In this document: positions 6,224 through 7,526 of the stretch, piece after piece
Numbering within the stretch: the stretch's first letter is position 1
How the letters are laid out: every line of letters begins with the position of its first letter
NCBI GenBank assembly: GCA_016933985.1
Contig: JAFGTU010000049.1
Span: forward strand, 1-7,526
Reading direction: 5' to 3'
Source: Sedimentisphaerales bacterium
GTDB lineage: Bacteria > Planctomycetota > Phycisphaerae > Sedimentisphaerales > Anaerobacaceae
Length of the DNA stretch: 7,526 nucleotides
The notes under the pieces: model-generated
What the model was told of the DNA's origin: nothing
Database searches by the model: none
The model's input: only the letters and a program-made list of their open reading frames with translations
Position numbers and translations under genes: made by a program

Positions 6224-6546
6224 TGTTTCTCCTTTCCGGCGACGGTATATAGCCACCACCTCGTCTTGTCCTGCCGTTTTGACCTTGGCTGCCGCTCGAA
6301 GTATATCGTCATCTCCAGGCCGTTGCCAGTTCTTATCCGCCACCAGTGTTTGCGCAGATAGCTCTCTGCGCTGCAGCTCCTGCATGGGCCTGATTCCTTC
6401 CATGCCTGAATGACGCCTGCAACTTCATAGCGTTTGCCTCTCCAGATAAAGCCGCTCGGAAGCCCCGGCTCCCCCCTGGTCATTGCCGCCGCATCGCAGC
6501 TTCCTGCCACCGGAATGATCGGCTCACTGGCAAAGCGTTCGACCAT
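6220..6546 (-). CDS. DUF6504-like small conserved protein
   Basis: A 108-residue soluble protein with no signal peptide or membrane segment. The pattern is RFASEPIIPV at the start, RGEPGLPSGFIWRGKRYEV near 25-42, a tryptophan helix AGVIQAWKES, then YLRKHWWRIRTGNGLEMTIYFERQ near 63-86 and RWWLYTV near 96-102. Small proteins with an F-x-WRG-x-x-Y-x-V strand, an RT-x-x-G-x-x-F/M turn and a terminal WxLY are known as DUF6504; the resemblance is from memory and no biochemical role is established. The open frame runs up to 6672, but the upstream part reads antisense-like over the preceding gene. ATG 6546 starts one base after the previous TAA with AGG upstream and coincides with the conserved ERFxSEPI start; ATG 6567 is the alternative (115 residues). 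Its end overlaps the next gene as ATGA. Three residues (C17, C55, C58) could bind metal, but this is speculation. Confidence 0.72.
   Translation of the reverse strand: MVERFASEPIIPVAGSCDAAAMTRGEPGLPSGFIWRGKRYEVAGVIQAWKESGPCRSCSAESYLRKHWWRIRTGNGLEMTIYFERQPRSKRQDKTRWWLYTVAGKEKQ
6228..6235 (-). promoter_or_regulatory. Strong ribosome binding site deciding the start at 6223
   Basis: On the minus strand AAAGGAGA precedes ATG 6223, with AGGAG five bases from the start codon. It is the best Shine-Dalgarno sequence in the window. It lies within the last codons of the upstream gene and rules out the longer reading from 6403. Confidence 0.7.
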
Positions 6547-6547
6547 G

Positions 6548-7526
6548 TTATTGCCTGCGGAAGCCATATCTTGCCTTGAAGAATTCGAGGGCGTCGATTG
6601 TGCCGGGAAACACCCTTGTCGCCGTCTGTGTGATGAACACGGATGGGTTCTGCCGGGCCGGCCAGATGACATATACCTCCTTCGCCGCCTCGTGGGCGTG
6701 CTGCAGCTCCCTCTCGACGCCGCTCGATATAGCGGCCCGTCCGTCGGCCATCGTCGGGATGAAGCTGATTATCATGTCGGACTGGTCGATCAGCATGAAA
6801 TCCCGCGCATATATCTGGCTGTTGATATCCCGCTCGATTTGGCGAATCTCATCGACATCGAGCCGGACATTCCGCCCGAACACCGTTGTCTCGACAAAGT
6901 CCAGCCCTTCCGCCTCGGCCCGCCCGGCGGCTCCCGGCAGGAATGCCTCCTCCAGGTCGCCCGGATCGAAGCAGACAAAGAGCCCCTTCATCGCCCGACG
7001 AAACTCGTCGATCTGACTCCTGACCTCCGCCATCTCCGCAACAGCCGTCATCGGAAAACTCAGATACGCCCGTCTCGTCTGCGGAGAAAAAACAAGCTTG
7101 TAGAACGTCTCGACCGTCGCCTCTTCGCACCCGCGGGCCAGGCAATAGAACGGTATCTTGTCGTCGATGCCCTTGCAGAGCATCTCCGTCCCGATCATCT
7201 CCTCCTCCCGCCAGACGATCAGATCTTTTAGGGTATGCTGGACCGTGTGTTGGTTCAGCAGGCGCGTGTGCAGCGCGATCACGCCGTCAAGCAGACAGAT
7301 ATACATATCAGCGGCCAACTGCCGCATCTGGTCGAAATCAACCGCCGGAAAAAGCCCGTGCCGCCAGCGAAACGTCGCGTGTGTATTCACTATCAGGTTT
7401 TCGGCATCCCGAGATTTGGCGATAATATCCTTAAAAGCGCTGCGACGAAGCGAACTGAGCCTCTTCATCGATATATCCAGAATCTTGCCAGGCGTAATAT
7501 CCGGGGCCTCGGCGTACATCATATCG
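6548..7526 (-). CDS. P-loop kinase-like plus nucleoside deoxyribosyltransferase-like protein, 5' end outside window
   Basis: The frame is open through the right edge (a codon GAT precedes the first ATG at 7522), so the N-terminus is missing; 324 residues are visible from that ATG. The first 120 look like the back half of an adenylate-kinase-type P-loop kinase: NLIVNTHATFRW near 42-53, reminiscent of the TH-A-x motif of archaeal-type kinases, then a FPAVDFDQMRQL loop, the DMYICLLD strand and a charged LKDLIVWREEE segment. The Walker A loop would lie upstream and is not seen. Residues about 150-315 look like a nucleoside 2-deoxyribosyltransferase-fold domain: RRAYLSFPMTAV as the first strand, ARDFMLIDQSDMIISFIP as the aspartate strand, SSGVERELQHAHEAAKEVYVIWP as the Ser/Gly-Glu loop and helix, and an ATRVF ending. 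Together they suggest a nucleotide-metabolism or nucleotide-sensing enzyme. Both calls are from motif shape, not alignment. It stops at TAA 6548-6550, one base before the next gene. Confidence 0.5.
   Translation of the reverse strand, partial: DMMYAEAPDITPGKILDISMKRLSSLRRSAFKDIIAKSRDAENLIVNTHATFRWRHGLFPAVDFDQMRQLAADMYICLLDGVIALHTRLLNQHTVQHTLKDLIVWREEEMIGTEMLCKGIDDKIPFYCLARGCEEATVETFYKLVFSPQTRRAYLSFPMTAVAEMAEVRSQIDEFRRAMKGLFVCFDPGDLEEAFLPGAAGRAEAEGLDFVETTVFGRNVRLDVDEIRQIERDINSQIYARDFMLIDQSDMIISFIPTMADGRAAISSGVERELQHAHEAAKEVYVIWPARQNPSVFITQTATRVFPGTIDALEFFKARYGFRRQ

Noticed and set aside
5786..6403. Longer 205-residue version of the DUF3795-like protein starting at 6403
   Set aside because: The extra 60 residues overlap the DUF6504-like gene in another frame, and a strong AGGAG with an ATGA overlap marks 6223 as the start.
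6434..7231. 265-codon plus-strand frame opposite the kinase-like gene
   Set aside because: It crosses two minus-strand genes with coherent motifs and has no family resemblance of its own.

Overview
The window carries eight genes packed tightly on the minus strand (7526 down to 410) and the tail of one unrelated plus-strand gene (1-332) that converges on them. Overall G+C is in the high fifties by eye. The first 330 bases are clearly poorer in G+C (about 48% by hand count) and use AGA and ATA codons heavily. The gene style is that of a free-living bacterium: short overlaps, a chromosome-segregation gene, folate genes, and intragenic short repeats. My impression is Planctomycetota, mainly from the 7-base ATTCG-type repeats inside genes and the look of the small conserved proteins. 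That is a tentative guess; no rRNA or other marker is present to settle it.

Reading the minus strand in the direction of transcription (right to left), the order is as follows. (1) A 5'-truncated protein whose visible part looks like the C-terminal half of a P-loop nucleotide kinase, followed by a nucleoside 2-deoxyribosyltransferase-like domain. (2) A 108-residue DUF6504-like protein. (3) A 145-residue protein with a DUF3795-like cysteine N-terminus but a hydrophobic C-terminal part. (4) pabB, aminodeoxychorismate synthase component I, with an in-frame palindromic repeat inside the protein. (5) A class IV aminotransferase-fold enzyme, most likely pabC, aminodeoxychorismate lyase. (6) A Nif3/DUF34 metal-centre protein of the long YqfO type. 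(7) scpB, the condensin partner, with a long acidic N-terminus. (8) An exported calcineurin-like phosphoesterase with a twin-arginine signal.

The junctions are very regular. Three neighbouring pairs share an ATGA overlap (6223, 3282 and 2173), and three are separated by a single base between stop and ATG (6547, 5785 and 4158). Only the last gene has a real gap (36 bases), and it has its own good ribosome binding site. This looks like one translationally coupled operon whose promoter lies beyond the right edge. PabB and PabC act in sequence to turn chorismate into p-aminobenzoate for folate synthesis. The glutamine amidotransferase PabA is not in the window. Nif3 and ScpB have no obvious link to folate, and scpA, usually next to scpB, is absent.

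The points most worth a second look are the pabB repeat insertion; a second repeat family read in the same frame at the ends of two different proteins; the odd DUF3795/membrane chimera with a frame conflict between 5795 and 5626; and the apparent kinase/deoxyribosyltransferase-like fusion. I saw no CRISPR array, RNA gene, transposase or phage gene.
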